A stretch of 64,000 bases of DNA from Ichthyophis bannanicus (Eukaryota; Chordata; Amphibia; Gymnophiona; Ichthyophiidae). Each line of letters starts with the position of its first letter. Position 1 is the first letter of the stretch. Below, one piece after another: positions 1-10,440 of this stretch. The notes beneath the pieces were generated by a model that saw only the letters and a list, made by a program, of their open reading frames with translations, did not search any database and was not told the DNA's origin. Position numbers and translations under genes: made by a program. The DNA is taken from positions 130,345,596 to 130,409,595 of the forward strand of contig CM066045.1 of NCBI GenBank assembly GCA_033557465.1, given 5' to 3'.

Positions 1-149
1 GGTGTCAGGGAGAGCTGCGATCACCGTGGCTGCTCTTGTTTAAGGCATGTGGTGCTTGTGGTTACTCCCGGACACTGCCACCGCAATCCTTACAGCAGGC
101 CAGCATGCTAGAGTAGTCACAAAGACCACGGAAGGCAGCTAATGCTGCA
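1..149. other. Unassigned sequence
   Basis: I see no ORF, repeat hallmark or RNA gene here. It precedes a SINE and may be ordinary intergenic DNA or an unrecognised old repeat. Confidence 0.4.
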
Positions 150-365
150 AGGGACTGGAGCTAGAGGAGTAGACTAGTAGTTAGAGTACTGATTTGATAA
201 CCAAGAGATCAGCCTTCAATTCCCACTAGCACTCCTTGTAGCCTTGGGCAAGTCACTTAACTCTCCATTGCTTCAGAAGAAAATCCTGGTGATCTACTTC
301 TGGTCACACTGCCAAGAAAATCCAGGAGCTGATGGGCCACCAGGAATGGGCATTGACTCAAAGGC
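150..365 (+). repeat. tRNA-headed SINE with shared 3' body
   Basis: The left half resembles a tRNA-derived promoter: an A-box-like stretch near 178-190 and a B-box-like stretch near 213-224. It is followed by the CCTTGGGCAAGTCACTTAA core at 242-260, a phrase shared with MIR/CORE-type SINEs. The right half, about 285-365, carries a body ending in GCATTGACTCAAAGGCACACA-like sequence. The same body recurs at 42640-42741 and 52085-52230 on the minus strand, so this is one SINE family. The copy is diverged and no target duplication was identified. Confidence 0.7.
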
Positions 366-515
366 ACACATTGCATTGCCTAAAGCCCACTGAAAAGGCA
401 AGCTGTGCCTTTTCCCATCTCTGACAGATCTCAGGCCCTGCCTGGCTTGTGGATCCAGGGCAATTGCCAGATTGCATCCCTCCTACTGCCAGTCCTGACA
501 TCTGCTGTCATTTAC
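366..515. other. Unassigned spacer between SINE and CR1 tail
   Basis: No ORF or clear repeat boundary. A CAGGGCAATTGCC phrase near 457 is reminiscent of hAT ends, but no partner end was found. Confidence 0.35.
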
Positions 516-538
516 ATAGTAACATAGTAACATAGTAA
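516..538 (-). repeat. CR1 3'-terminal short tandem repeat
   Basis: Three copies of an ACATAGTA unit (TACTATGT on the coding strand) mark the 3' end of the CR1 element. CR1-clade elements end in short tandem repeats rather than poly(A). Confidence 0.85.
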
Positions 539-724
539 GTGACGGCAGATAAAGACCAGCATGGTCCATCTAGTCTGCCCAGCAAGATGGCAAGAGTAGG
601 TGCACCTGTCGCTCTGTGCAGGCCACCCCTCCCCATGTCTTTGTTTAGGGGTGAACCCACCACTCCATGTAGGACACCCCTATTTGTTGAGACGTTAGAT
701 GGTTCAGAAGTTAGATGGTACCGT

Positions 725-3451
725 TTATTTTGTTTTTATCCTGTTGCTGTAAAGGGATCCACTGTGTTTGTCCCATGCTGTTTTGAATTCTGTCACCGTG
801 TTTGCCCCCACCACCCTTTCAATGAAGAAACATTTCCTGACATTGCCTTTCAATTTACCACCTTGCAGCTTCATGTTATGCCCTCTAGTTTTACAGCTTC
901 CCCGTCTTTGGAAGAGGTTTGTTTGTTCATCATTTCTCTTTAAGTATTTAAAGGTCTGAATCATATCTCCCCTGTCCCTCCTCTCCTCCAAAGTGTACAT
1001 ATTTAGGTCTTCAAGTCTCTTCTCATAAGGCTTCTGACGCAGGCTCCAAATCATTTTGGTCGCCTTTCTCTGAACAGTTTCTAGTCTTTTTACATCTTTT
1101 GCAAGATATGGCCTCCAAAACTGAACACAGTATTCCAAGTGAGGCCTCACCAGTGACTTGTACAGTGGCATAAGTACCTCTTCCTTTCTGCTGGTAATCC
1201 CTCTTTGTATGCAGCCCAACATCCTCCTGGCTTTTGCCACCACCTTGTTGCACTGTTTTGCCACCTTGAGATCATCAGAGATAATCACACCAAGGTCTTT
1301 CTTCTGAACCGTGCATACCAACCTCTCGCCCCCTATCGTGTACATTTCCCTTGGATTTCTGCTACCCAAGAGCATGACACTGCACTTTTTCGCATTAAAT
1401 CATAGTTGCCAAGCATTAGACCATTCTTCCAGCTTTTGTAGATCTTTCCTCATGTTATCCACTCCCTCGGGGGAGTCCACTCTGTTGCAAATTTTTGTGT
1501 CATCTGCAAAAAGACAGACCTTTCCATTCAGTCCTTCAGCAATATCACTCACAAATATATTGAACAGTGCCGGGCCCAGGACCAAACCCTGGGGGACCCC
1601 ACTAATCACCTTCCTCTCATCCGAGTGAGCTCCCTGTACCATCACCTTCTGTTGTCTGTCAGTCAACCAATTTCTAATCCAGTTTACCATCTTGGGACCC
1701 ATCCCCAAGCTACTGAGTTTATTGACAAGCCTCCTATGAGGAACAGTATCAAAGGCTTTGCTGAAATCCAGGTAGATGACATCCATTGCATGCCCCTGAT
1801 CTAGTTCCTTGGTCACCCAGTCAAAGAACTCAATCAGATTTGTTTGGCAAGACCGTTCTTCGGTAAAATCATGTTGCCTCGGATCTTGCAACCTGTTGGT
1901 TTTGAGAAAGTTCACTATTCGCTCTTTCAGGAGTGCCTCCATTACTTTTCCCGCCACCGAGGTAAGGCTCACGGGCCTGTAGTTTGACACTTCTTCCCTG
2001 TCACCACTTTTGTGTAGAGGTACAACATCAGCCATTCTCCAGTCCTAAGGAACCTCTGATGTTTCCAAGAATCTGTTGAAGACATCCTTTAACGGTCCTG
2101 CAAGAACCTCTCTGAGCTCTTTCAGTATCCTGGGATGTATCCCATCCGGTCCCATGGCTTTGTCCACTTTCAGTTTAGCAAGTTGTTCTAACACCTCATC
2201 TTCTGTGAATGGTGTGGTATCTACTTCATTCCTATTTTTATATTTGGGAGTCACAGCTGGTCCATCTCCAGGATCTTCTTTAGTAAAAACAGAGAAGTAT
2301 TTGTTTAGCAATTTCACTTTTTCAGTGTCACTTTCCACGAGTCCTTTCCCAGTACTTCTGAGTCCTGCAATTCCAACTCTGATCTTTTTCCTTTCCTGAA
2401 TATACCTGAAGAAAGTTTTGTCGCCATCCTTAACATCTTTAGCCATCTTTTCCTCTGCCTTTGATTTTGCTATCCTTATTTCTCTTTTAGACTCTTTGAG
2501 CTTGATCCTTTATTCATTTCTGTGTTCTTCTGTTTGCAAGCTTTTGAATTTTGCGATAGCTGTGTTTTTTGCCTTTATTTGAGCAGCCACCTCTTTGGAA
2601 AACCAAATAGGTTTCCTTCTCCTCTTGTTTTTATTTACTTTTCTTACATATTTTTCTTTTGCCCCTTTTATTGCCGCCTTTAGTTTAGCCCATTGCAATT
2701 CCACTTCCCTTATCTCCTTCCACCCCGTCATCTCCTCCTTTAAGTACTTGGCCATTTTATTGAAGTCAGTGTTTTTGAAGTTTAGGACTTTGAGTTTGCT
2801 ATGATTGGCCTGTACCATGGCTTTTATCTCAAACCACACCGTGTGATGGTCACTGTTGCTCACGGGGGCACTCACGCAGACATTCGACACGCTATCACTG
2901 TTTGTGAGCACTACATCCAGCGTTGAGCTTTCCCTGGTTGGTTCCATCACCATTTGTCTAAGTAATGCATCTTGGAGAGCATCCACAATTTTTTTGCTTC
3001 TTTCGAGATGTGCAGAAGGAGTAATCCAATCCACATCAGGTAGATTAAAGTCACCCAATATGATCACTTCTCCCTTTGTTGCTATCTTGGCAATATCTAT
3101 AATCAATTCGTTATCTCTCTCTTCAATTTGAGTCGGAGGTCTGTAGACTACAGCAATATGGATGACAGTGCCATCTCCTCTTTCCAACGCAATCCAGAGC
3201 GCTTCTTCTTTTTCCCATGTCCCCTGCATTTCAGTAGCTTTAATATTGCTTTTGACATACAAGGCTACTTCTCCTCCTTTTCCATTTTCTCTGTCTCTTC
3301 TGAATAGATTATAGCCAGCTATGGCTATATCTCAATCATGCGATTCATTAAATCATGTTTCTATAATGGCCATGATGTCCAAATCCGTTTCCACCATTAG
3401 GGCTTCCAGGTCCGGAATGTTATTGGCTAAGCTTTGAGCATTTGTGCTCAT
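725..3451 (-). pseudogene. CR1 ORF2: endonuclease and reverse transcriptase, in-frame stops only
   Basis: ORF2 encodes the endonuclease that nicks target DNA and the reverse transcriptase that copies the element RNA. The apurinic-like endonuclease comes first, with NAQSLANN near 3442, the motif GDFNLPDVDW and the motif SNSDHHTVWFE. A linker follows, then the RT with MGPDGIHPRILKEL, YLDFSKAFDTVPH, GVPQG and CLFADDTKI, so the catalytic FADD box is intact. The C-terminal part ends in AWDKHSGSLYS. All segments (starts 3262, 2446, 2035, 1375) share one frame. Breaks I can see are single in-frame stops near 3352 and 3337 (two TGG-to-TGA changes in the endonuclease) and at 2510, 2045 and 1400. I see no frameshift. 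The true start is uncertain; an ATG at 3451 is in frame. It is not expected to be active as it stands. Confidence 0.85.
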
Positions 3452-3661
3452 TGCTTTCCAGCATTTACCTGGCTTGTGTGTATTTTGCATTGATTTTGTT
3501 CTGCCCACTTCTTCCCACTTGTTTTTGATGTGTGGTGTAAAAGTGTGGCTGTTTCTGATGTTGTTCTGCTTTTGCAGGGGGTGGCATGCAGATGTTGACC
3601 TTCCACATCCGTCACCCCCTTTTCCTAGTTTAAATGCATATCCACATACTGCCTGAATTTT

Positions 3662-4594
3662 TCACTTAGGTTTCTTTTCCCTGTGACAGAGATGTAGCCC
3701 ATCAGCACAGTATAGTCTCTTGTTGGTCCATCTGTTGCCCCAGTTGCCAATAAATCTGAATCCTTCTTGTTTGCACCAGGTCTGGAGCCATGTATTAAAG
3801 CTGTTAATGCAATGCAGCCTTTTTGTCCCCTTACCAAGAATAGGTAGAACTTCTGAGAATGCAACAGTGTTAACAATGGGCTTGAGTTTCTCTCCCAGAG
3901 ATTGGAAGTCCTTTTGGGCTGTAGAGGCACTGTTTCTAGTTAGGTCATTTGTGCCCAAGTGGATAATAACATCAAGTTTAGAGTGTTCACTTTTTGCGCT
4001 AAGTATTTCAACAACTTGGTTTGTATTCCTGCTGGCTGAAGAGCCTGGTAGGCACATGATTATCTTCTCTTCTTTGAACTGTGTTCCCAAGTTGGTGCCT
4101 CTGATGATGGAATCTTCGAGTAATAGTAGTTTTCTGTTTGGTGAGGTTTTCTTCATATTTGGTGCTTTAGCAAGAGATTGGGCATTGTCTGACTCATTTA
4201 AGGGCCCTTCAGTTTCTTTGGATTGGGCATCCTCATTAGCCAAGGCAGAGAAGGCATTGTGCAGGGATATCTCTTGATGTATAGGATGTCTCTGCATTAC
4301 AGGTCGCAATCTACCAGAACCCACTGTGATCCATTTGTTCCTGTGATGTTTAATTCTTTGTGGGAGCAGTGGTGGACTTTGTTCAGTTTGTATCCTAGAA
4401 GAGGTGCACTTCATTGCAGCCAGTTCCTCCCTCAGTAAAAACAATTCTTTATGCATGGCAGCTAGGTCTTTCCTTAGTAGAGTCAGTTCTTCATTCATGG
4501 CAGCTGACTTTAGGCATATAGGACAAGCTCTTAGGCTCCAAATGATTCGTCTTTGAATGAAAGTACTACAGTTATTGCACTGAATACACCACAT
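3662..4594 (-). CDS. CR1 ORF1 protein with zinc-knuckle-like N-terminus, coiled coil and SGNH esterase
   Basis: This is an intact 310-codon ORF upstream of ORF2 on the minus strand. Residues 3-24 hold cysteine pairs (CIQCNNC, then CPIC), like the PHD/zinc-finger region described in CR1 ORF1 proteins. Residues about 33-62 are leucine- and glutamate-rich heptads, predicted to coil. Residues about 148-305 form an SGNH/GDSL-type hydrolase: block I LLLEDSIIRG with the nucleophile serine, block III HLGTNDL, and block V DGLHL with the Asp-His pair. In the family block I normally reads GDS, and the E here is a change beside the serine. The protein is thought to bind element RNA, and the esterase is proposed to act on lipids or membranes. 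The ATG at 4594 directly follows the leader and no upstream in-frame start is better. Confidence 0.8.
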   Translation of the reverse strand: MWCIQCNNCSTFIQRRIIWSLRACPICLKSAAMNEELTLLRKDLAAMHKELFLLREELAAMKCTSSRIQTEQSPPLLPQRIKHHRNKWITVGSGRLRPVMQRHPIHQEISLHNAFSALANEDAQSKETEGPLNESDNAQSLAKAPNMKKTSPNRKLLLLEDSIIRGTNLGTQFKEEKIIMCLPGSSASRNTNQVVEILSAKSEHSKLDVIIHLGTNDLTRNSASTAQKDFQSLGEKLKPIVNTVAFSEVLPILGKGTKRLHCINSFNTWLQTWCKQEGFRFIGNWGNRWTNKRLYCADGLHLCHREKKPK

Positions 4595-5211
4595 GTTGAT
4601 TAAGCAGTCTCAGAAGAGGAAGAATAATAATAAGAAAAGATGAAGAAGATGTGGGCTTTAACCCAAGTTAGGAACGACAGATGGCACGTATGTGACCACT
4701 GTATAGGCAATGTAGCCCCTGGGGTGGGTGGGGTGAGGGGTAGGGTGGGCGGGAACCTAAGTGTCTCTGGCCAGTAGGCTGTTTCTGAACTGTGGGCACA
4801 CACAATGGAGTAGGTAAGGGAACCCACCAATAAGGGCAAATAGATAGATAAATATGTGGAGACAAACAGACAGACAGATAGAACTTACAATTAAGCAGCA
4901 AATTCAGCAAAAATCACTTTTTGGGAGAGCTCTGGAGAGCACTCCTTTTCTCAAGGAACAGAAAGGCAATCTGAGCAAGCCCACATGCAGAATAGGAAAT
5001 GGAGGTCTACAACAATACCTCAGCAGGGGGGAGGGGTCAAACTCTACAGCAATGGAGTAGGTAAGGGAACCCACCAATAAGGGCAAATAGATAGATAAAT
5101 ATGTGGAGACAGACAGATAGAACTCACAGTTAAGCAGCAAATTCAGCAAAAATCACCTTTTGGGAGAGCTCTGGAAAGCACTCCTCTTCTCAAGGAACAG
5201 AAAGGCAATCT
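4595..5211 (-). promoter_or_regulatory. CR1 5' leader with two direct repeats (period about 247 bp)
   Basis: The segments 4804-4972 and 5051-5211 are near copies, both beginning AATGGAGTAGGTAAGGG and ending in a GAAAGGCAATCT block. The second lacks about 8 bp of ACAG units. They lie upstream of ORF1 on the minus strand, where the internal promoter of a LINE must be. By analogy with monomeric promoters of some L1 elements they may be promoter monomers, which is inference. Between them are G-rich stretches at 4720-4750 and 5024-5036. Confidence 0.55.
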
Positions 5212-5372
5212 CTTATTTTGTACAGTACAGAGAAATGCTGTTCTATTTCTTTTGTGTTGCACCACATGCAGCGTCTGGCTTTCTGAGGTTTTAGTTTAAT
5301 ATTTGTCTCTATATTTCTCTTTTCATTTTGTGTTCATTTATTGATGAAGGCCTGTCTGTATTGTGTCTGTAT

Positions 5373-5391
5373 TGTGTGTGTGTGTGTACAA
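5373..5391. repeat. (TG)n microsatellite
   Basis: Short TG dinucleotide run. Confidence 0.8.
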
Positions 5392-5487
5392 CCAATGCTG
5401 GGTATTCTGTTAGTATGGAATTTCTGTTTAAGAATGTGTAGCAAGCTTGTTTGTTAAGTTTGCACATTCCCTCTCTGCAATTATTGT

Positions 5488-5580
5488 TGGGGGGCATGGG
5501 GTGGGGGTGGGGTGGGGTGGGGTGGGACAGGACAGGACAGGGTGCGGGAAAAGGGCGAGGTGGGGGGGTGGGCACAGGCA
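5488..5580. repeat. G-rich (GGGGT)n minisatellite
   Basis: Runs of GGGGT and GGACA units on the plus strand with many G-triplets. It could fold as a G-quadruplex. ORFs across it have low-complexity translations and are not genes. Confidence 0.75.
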
Positions 5581-5811
5581 GAGCATGGCTAGCCACAGGT
5601 GGCGGGTTTTTCTCTTTCAAAAAGTTGGCAACCGTAGCACTTCATGGTTCCTGCTTTCTGATACCTGCCTCATCTGCCCCCCTCCAACGCAGACTTCCGA
5701 TGAGCGCTGTATCCGGCGTTCCGTCATGGTTTCTGTGCCACTGCAGGCCCCGGAGAGGGACAGCAGCAGCAGCAGCGAGGAGCCTCCAGAACATCGTCGC
5801 TCTCGATGGAA

Positions 5812-5952
5812 ATAAGGACTGTATCTGAATTCAGGAAAGCCTGGGGCCAAGCTCTGCCTATCTCTGAGGGGAGAGGAAGGCACTGGAGAGCTCAGTAGTG
5901 GGGGTGGATGGACAGACTGCATAGGTCATACTGTATGGTCTTCAATTTCTCT
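5812..5952 (+). mobile_element. CR1 3'-end fragment
   Basis: A reading frame gives RTVSEFRKAWGQALP, matching the C-terminal end of CR1 ORF2 (compare RTVSDFKKAWDKHRR in the 39.9 kb copy). It runs into a 3' UTR phrase resembling 'gacagactgcataggtca', the counterpart of the 3' UTR of the other CR1 copies. It is 5'-truncated and diverged. Confidence 0.55.
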
Positions 5953-6149
5953 ATTTCCTATTCGGTGGAGATTTTAGGCTCCTACTTTTGCTTTTACTCT
6001 GAATTATGAGAAAGAGGCTTTCAGAGCAGTTGCAGATCAAATACTAAATATGTGCACCTTGAGGGGGGCAGGGAAAAAAATTAGAAAAGAAAAGGCCTAG
6101 ATATGAGATAACAAAATTCCCCAAGCATTTAAGAGACTCGGGGTGTGGG

Positions 6150-6248
6150 GAGGGGGCTAGTTACTAAGGTACAGTAATGTTAACACGTTTTGGTTACAAA
6201 TAACATGCATTAACGTGTGCTAACGTTAGTGCACTTTAGTAAGTAGCT
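6150..6248. repeat. Short MITE-like inverted repeat
   Basis: The ends GCTAGTTACTAAGGTAC and GCACTTTAGTAAGTAGC are imperfect inverted repeats, and the middle is built of TAACG/GTTA words. It resembles in miniature the termini of the 57-61 kb element, which also read TTTACTAAAC and GTTTAGTAAA. Confidence 0.5.
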
Positions 6249-6689
6249 TGATTCCATTTCCAGTATACTCAGGTGCAGTGAGAATACAAAGAGTTTCTTC
6301 ACAAATGAAACCTCATCAGATAGTGTCATTCAGGGTATCGATCCTTAAAATTAAGACACTGTTAGTGTCTGTGCCTCTGTCATATAGAGAGGTAGCCAGG
6401 CTGTGGAGGAGGAAGTGTACCACTGGTTTAAGATTTTGAAAACGTTCCAAAGTAATGAAAAAGCAAAACCCAGATATTATACCAAAAGGACTATCCAACA
6501 GGTAATTCAAGTCCACATCAAGGAGAGAAAGCAGAAAGCTAAAGAGAAAGAAGAAATAACAACCAAACTCCTGATATTTCAAGTCTGTAGTTTGTATTTT
6601 TTAAGTGCCAGCTGTGTCCTTTAAAAAGGAAACTGGATATTCAGTGAAAGGTCTGTTTTTAATGGCCTAACCTAAGTGATTTCTGAATG

Positions 6690-6890
6690 TGGTTAGTGGA
6701 CGGAAAAGCACTGCTTACCAGATAAGTGCGCACACGGCCCTCACGCCGGCAGTATCCGACAGTTAGAGGTAATACTCAGCGGCACCATCAAGCTAGAACC
6801 ACTGAATGTCAGGCTTAGCAGAGTTTATCCTATTAGCAGGTCCTGCTAACCAGATAAACCTTCTAAATATCGGGGCCCTAAAAGAAATTA
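6690..6890. repeat. Dispersed repeat related to 35900-36020 and 63005-63075
   Basis: Shares phrases such as 'ctaaccagataaa' and 'ccactgaatatc/tgtc' with the two other locations. This suggests a diverged non-autonomous DNA transposon family of unknown class. Confidence 0.45.
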
Positions 6891-8027
6891 AGGAGAGGAG
6901 AAAAACTCCCTCCCAAACTCATACATACCCTACCGATCAAAAGAGACCTACAAAAACCTTCTCCTGTCTTTGCTACTGCTGTTTCTCTAGCAAATATTTC
7001 TCAAGTTAGTGTTAGTATTATTATTAGTGTTTAGCTTGCACTTTCATGTGGATGATGTAGAAAACTGGTTGTGTTTCTTATTAGGAAGTACTGGGGAGAC
7101 TTCTTTTTTTTTTAAAGTCTGTCCTATAAATCTGTCAGGTTTTACAGGCAGCTTCAGTGCTTGAATAAGCAGGCTTTTAGACTGGAAGGGCAGTGCAGTG
7201 TAGACACATAGAGCTGCCAAGTTATCCAGCTCTATAAGTGAGATTTCATGCCAGTCCTGGATTTCTGACAATCTCATTCTGATGCATTATAGGACCTACA
7301 GCACTGTCATGCCTGTTTTGTAAAGGAAACATGGCTACCTATTTACTTTTATAAAATAGGCACCCAGAATTATCTCCAATAACATACAGATTCTCTAGTA
7401 CAAATTTATACCAAATCGTTGCATGTTATCTATATGTATGTGACCAGGGGAGGGGGGTGCTGGGGGATGTTATCACAGGATATTACTACTCGCACTCTGA
7501 AGTTTTTGTTTTAAGGGTTCTGAGAAATCACGTGTGATGACTGTTGTACTCTCAGTTCCCCTTGACAATGGGGCTCGATCAATTGAGTATATATAACAGG
7601 TTTCCAAGTTTGAGACCCAATGGGCGTCAAGTCAACTCTTTACAATTATCCAAATGCTGATAGCAAGTTCTAATAGAAGTAGATACACTTTTTTGGGTTA
7701 GCAAATCCTTCGCCCGATTAATTGTTCAAGGTACAATATTGTTCTTTTCTCTTTCACAGTACACGCTCCATTCGAACTTCGCTTACTCGGTATCGCAAAG
7801 ACTCAGCTGTGTTGGCATGTTCAAGGTTCTTCCCTGTAATGGCAGGAATTTCTCCAGGGGACCTCCCTGCAGATTCTCCTCCAGGCTCTCACAAGGCTAT
7901 TTGCCCTGTGTCCTTTCTCCTCCAGTAAAGTTTTGTTTGTTTCCAGACCCCTTGATCTGGGAGACCCCCCTGGCCCTTGCATATTCAGCAGATTAGGCCA
8001 GTTTGGTAGAAAAAACACCCCTCTATG
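6891..8027. other. Unassigned DNA
   Basis: No convincing gene. A TATATATAACAGG stretch near 7590 and a polypyrimidine run near 7740-7760 could belong to an old LTR, but no paired LTR or coding region was seen. Short ORFs here lack any recognisable domain. Confidence 0.35.
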
Positions 8028-8197
8028 GTGGGCATCAGGGCCATTGTTAGACATGCTTCGGCCAAAAGCAGCAACTAGTGAGAGGGCCCCAAAGCCCTCC
8101 TGCAGTCTAGCATGAGGCAAGCTTGGGGCTTCTGTGGCATGGGGACCCAGGGCAGTTGCCCTATTTGCCCTCCCCTGATGCTGGCCCTGGTGGGCAC
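8028..8197. mobile_element. hAT-type MITE with 8-bp target duplication
   Basis: The element proper is 8036-8189 (154 bp). It starts CAGGGCCATTGTTAGACAT and ends GATGCTGGCCCTG, imperfect TIRs of hAT style. It is flanked by GTGGGCAT (8028-8035) and GTGGGCAC (8190-8197), which match at 7 of 8 positions, as expected for a hAT duplication. It has no coding capacity. Confidence 0.75.
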
Positions 8198-8445
8198 CCC
8201 TTGCTAAGCCTATTGATAGTTTCACAGATGGTGATAGCAATCTTCCCGTCGACCAGACGGTTTCCGGTCCATCATATTCCTGTCACTTTTTCTTGTCTTA
8301 TCACTAGTATAGTGAACAAGATATGTGCTCCAGAGGGCTCAAAAAGATATTCTCTCCAAATGTCTACGTATTTATGTTCCCTCTAAGATATCTGCTGGTT
8401 CTTCCACTTAAGCTCTGCCAGTCTCCCAGATCAGTTCCCATGCTG

Positions 8446-8638
8446 GTTCCAGGCAGGGCCGGCCGAACCACTAGGCAAACTAGGCAGTCACCTACAGCAG
8501 CAACTACTGGAGGGCAGCCAAGAGCAGGGCGTTCAAAGCTAGACAATAGGATTTTGACAGCCAAGGGGGATAGAATGATTAAGGTCTGCCTAGAGCACCA
8601 AACCTTGAACCAACTCTGGGGCCAGCCCTGGTACCAGG
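8446..8638. mobile_element. Second hAT-type MITE with 8-bp target duplication
   Basis: The element proper is 8454-8630 (177 bp), with termini CAGGGCCGGCCG and GGGGCCAGCCCTG. Flanks GTTCCAGG (8446-8453) and GTACCAGG (8631-8638) agree at 7 of 8 bases. It is non-coding. Confidence 0.75.
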
Positions 8639-10036
8639 GCCCGCAAACCTTCCCTGTTAGTATCTTAGTTATAGCACAGCAGGGTGATGAGGAAGCTTTA
8701 GTGATACCTAGGTCACATGGGCATGGAGGTTCAGCAAGAAAATTAATGCAAAATGAAAGGTTCCTAAATACATTTCTCAGGCTGAGATGAAGCATGGTGC
8801 TTCTCTTGTCTAGATTAATTCACAAAGGTGAGAAATCCTGCCTTTTGCTGCTCTGCGTGGGAATATTTGTACCCATCATCTCTTCTGTATTTTCTTGACA
8901 TTACTCTTGGCCAAGCCAGTGGGCCACAGCTGCAGAACAGCAAGCCACAGGAACTTTCCGTGCCAACCGTTTTTGAAAGGATTATGCTGTGATTAATTTT
9001 TGCAGCAAAGCCGTATGTTACCATTGCTTTATTATTAAACAGGAAGCTTGTGTTTTGCAGACACCCTAAATATCAGATCTGGCCCAATTTCTCTGGCCAC
9101 ACACCATTAAAGAGAGACTGAAGTGTGAAAAATGTGTTCTTAATCAGTCCGCAGTTACAATTAGCTTTTTAGACCAACTGGGTGCAATTTGAGTGTTTAA
9201 TTAGTCCAGTCCAGACTGATGTTATCCATTCTTTCAGCATTTTCTTGCTGACTCGGCCGCATTGTGGAAACATGCCGAATAGTCTCAGACAATGAAGGAA
9301 ATGAATCTTTTTTTTTTCTTTTTCCTCTCACTTTAAATAACTTTTTGTTAAATGTCTTTTGGTTCTATAATTTTCTTCAAATTCTTTTCTAACAAAACAC
9401 AGCAAATTTGCATTGCAGAAGAATATACATTTTTGGGGAGGGGAAGCATGTAGCGTGAGACCAACCATAAGATAGTCTTGTTAAGCAAGGACATCTGTGG
9501 TGCTGTTCTCATTCTGTATGCTATATAATGTCTGCTGCTACGGATGTGGGGAAAAAAAAGAATTTCTCATTGTAGGGAGAATTCTGTTAGAATTTCTTAC
9601 CTTTAATGAGTTGTTTTTTGGTTTGTTTGGGTTTTTTAGCAGAAACGCACAAAATAATAGATATGCGCTAACATAGACACTAGGATTAAGTGCAGACTCG
9701 CTGGTGAAATCTTGGGAAAATAATATGAAAAACTATTGATGGACCATTTAGCATATGCTGGTTTGAAAGCTTGTCAAGTAACATTTTTCAAATAGTCTGC
9801 AGATGCAGAGACTTCATTCTTGTATAAAAATGATTTGCATCTCTCAAACCATGGCACAGAAAGTGTTTTCACAGCTGTTGACCCTCATCCTTGGTATAAA
9901 GAAAGAAAGGTAAGTCAGCTGAGAACCGCTTCTGATCCTATCTGTAAAGCCAAATCAGGCCACTGAATCCCTGATAGACTGCCTACAGGAACCTGCCACT
10001 TTTTCAAGGGTTTTTTTTCTTTCTGATGCTGTATAT
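8639..10036. other. Unassigned, partly single-copy-looking DNA
   Basis: No gene seen. The stretch 9060-9300 lacks repeat hallmarks and carries TTAATTAG-type homeodomain words beside balanced base composition, so it might include a conserved non-coding element. That is only a guess without alignment. Confidence 0.3.
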
Positions 10037-10230
10037 CAAGGGTCTCCAAACTTCGGCCTGGGGGGCTACATCCAGCTTACGTTCAAATTTTCTCTGGCAT
10101 ACGGTCAGAGGTAGCAGAAAGATAGATTGGTGGCCAGCAGTGACTGCAGTGGAAGGAGAGTCAACAGAAGTGTATTACGCTGCTGCTTCCTGTTAGAAGC
10201 ACCACAAGCGCGTTCAGAGCTCACGGGCCA
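10037..10230. mobile_element. hAT element end, truncated
   Basis: CAAGGGTCTCCAAACTTCGGCCTGG-like sequence at 10037 is the usual left end of hAT elements whose consensus begins CAGGGGTCTCCAAACTTT. No matching right end was found before the L2 insertion, so the limit is approximate. Confidence 0.55.
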
Positions 10231-10440
10231 GTACTTCCTTGTTGTTCCTCATGATACACAAAGTCAGCGATGAGGAGACACGCACCCTTGTAAATCTGAA
10301 TGAGCTTGCAATGCCAGTAGTGAGTATCAGAGTAGCTGGGCAGAAGCAGCAGAATGTGCCCGTCAGGCCAGATGCTCGAGAAGTGAGGAAGGCACAGTTT
10401 CCAAGAAGTGTAGCAGGTTTGCCAAGTTCTGAGAAATATT

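Larger units (their letters stand above)
516..5211 (-). mobile_element. Near full-length CR1 non-LTR retrotransposon (subfamily A)
   Basis: Read on the minus strand, this is a whole CR1-type LINE of about 4.7 kb: a leader with direct repeats (5211-4595), ORF1 (4594-3662), ORF2 (about 3451-725), a short 3' UTR, and a tail of TTACTATG units (rc of 516-538) with no poly(A). That order and the octamer-like tail are hallmarks of the CR1 clade, which moves by target-primed reverse transcription. ORF1 is open throughout and ORF2 stays in one frame, so this is among the younger and best kept copies in the window. Other pieces of the same subfamily lie at 24590-24652, 30196-30284, 39852-42760 and 55680-56540. 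The 5' limit is set by the end of the second leader repeat; no target-site duplication was found. Confidence 0.85.

Noticed and set aside
5447..5828. Plus-strand ORFs of 122 and 125 codons
   Set aside because: Their first half is the G-rich minisatellite and their end overlaps a CR1 3' fragment in another frame.
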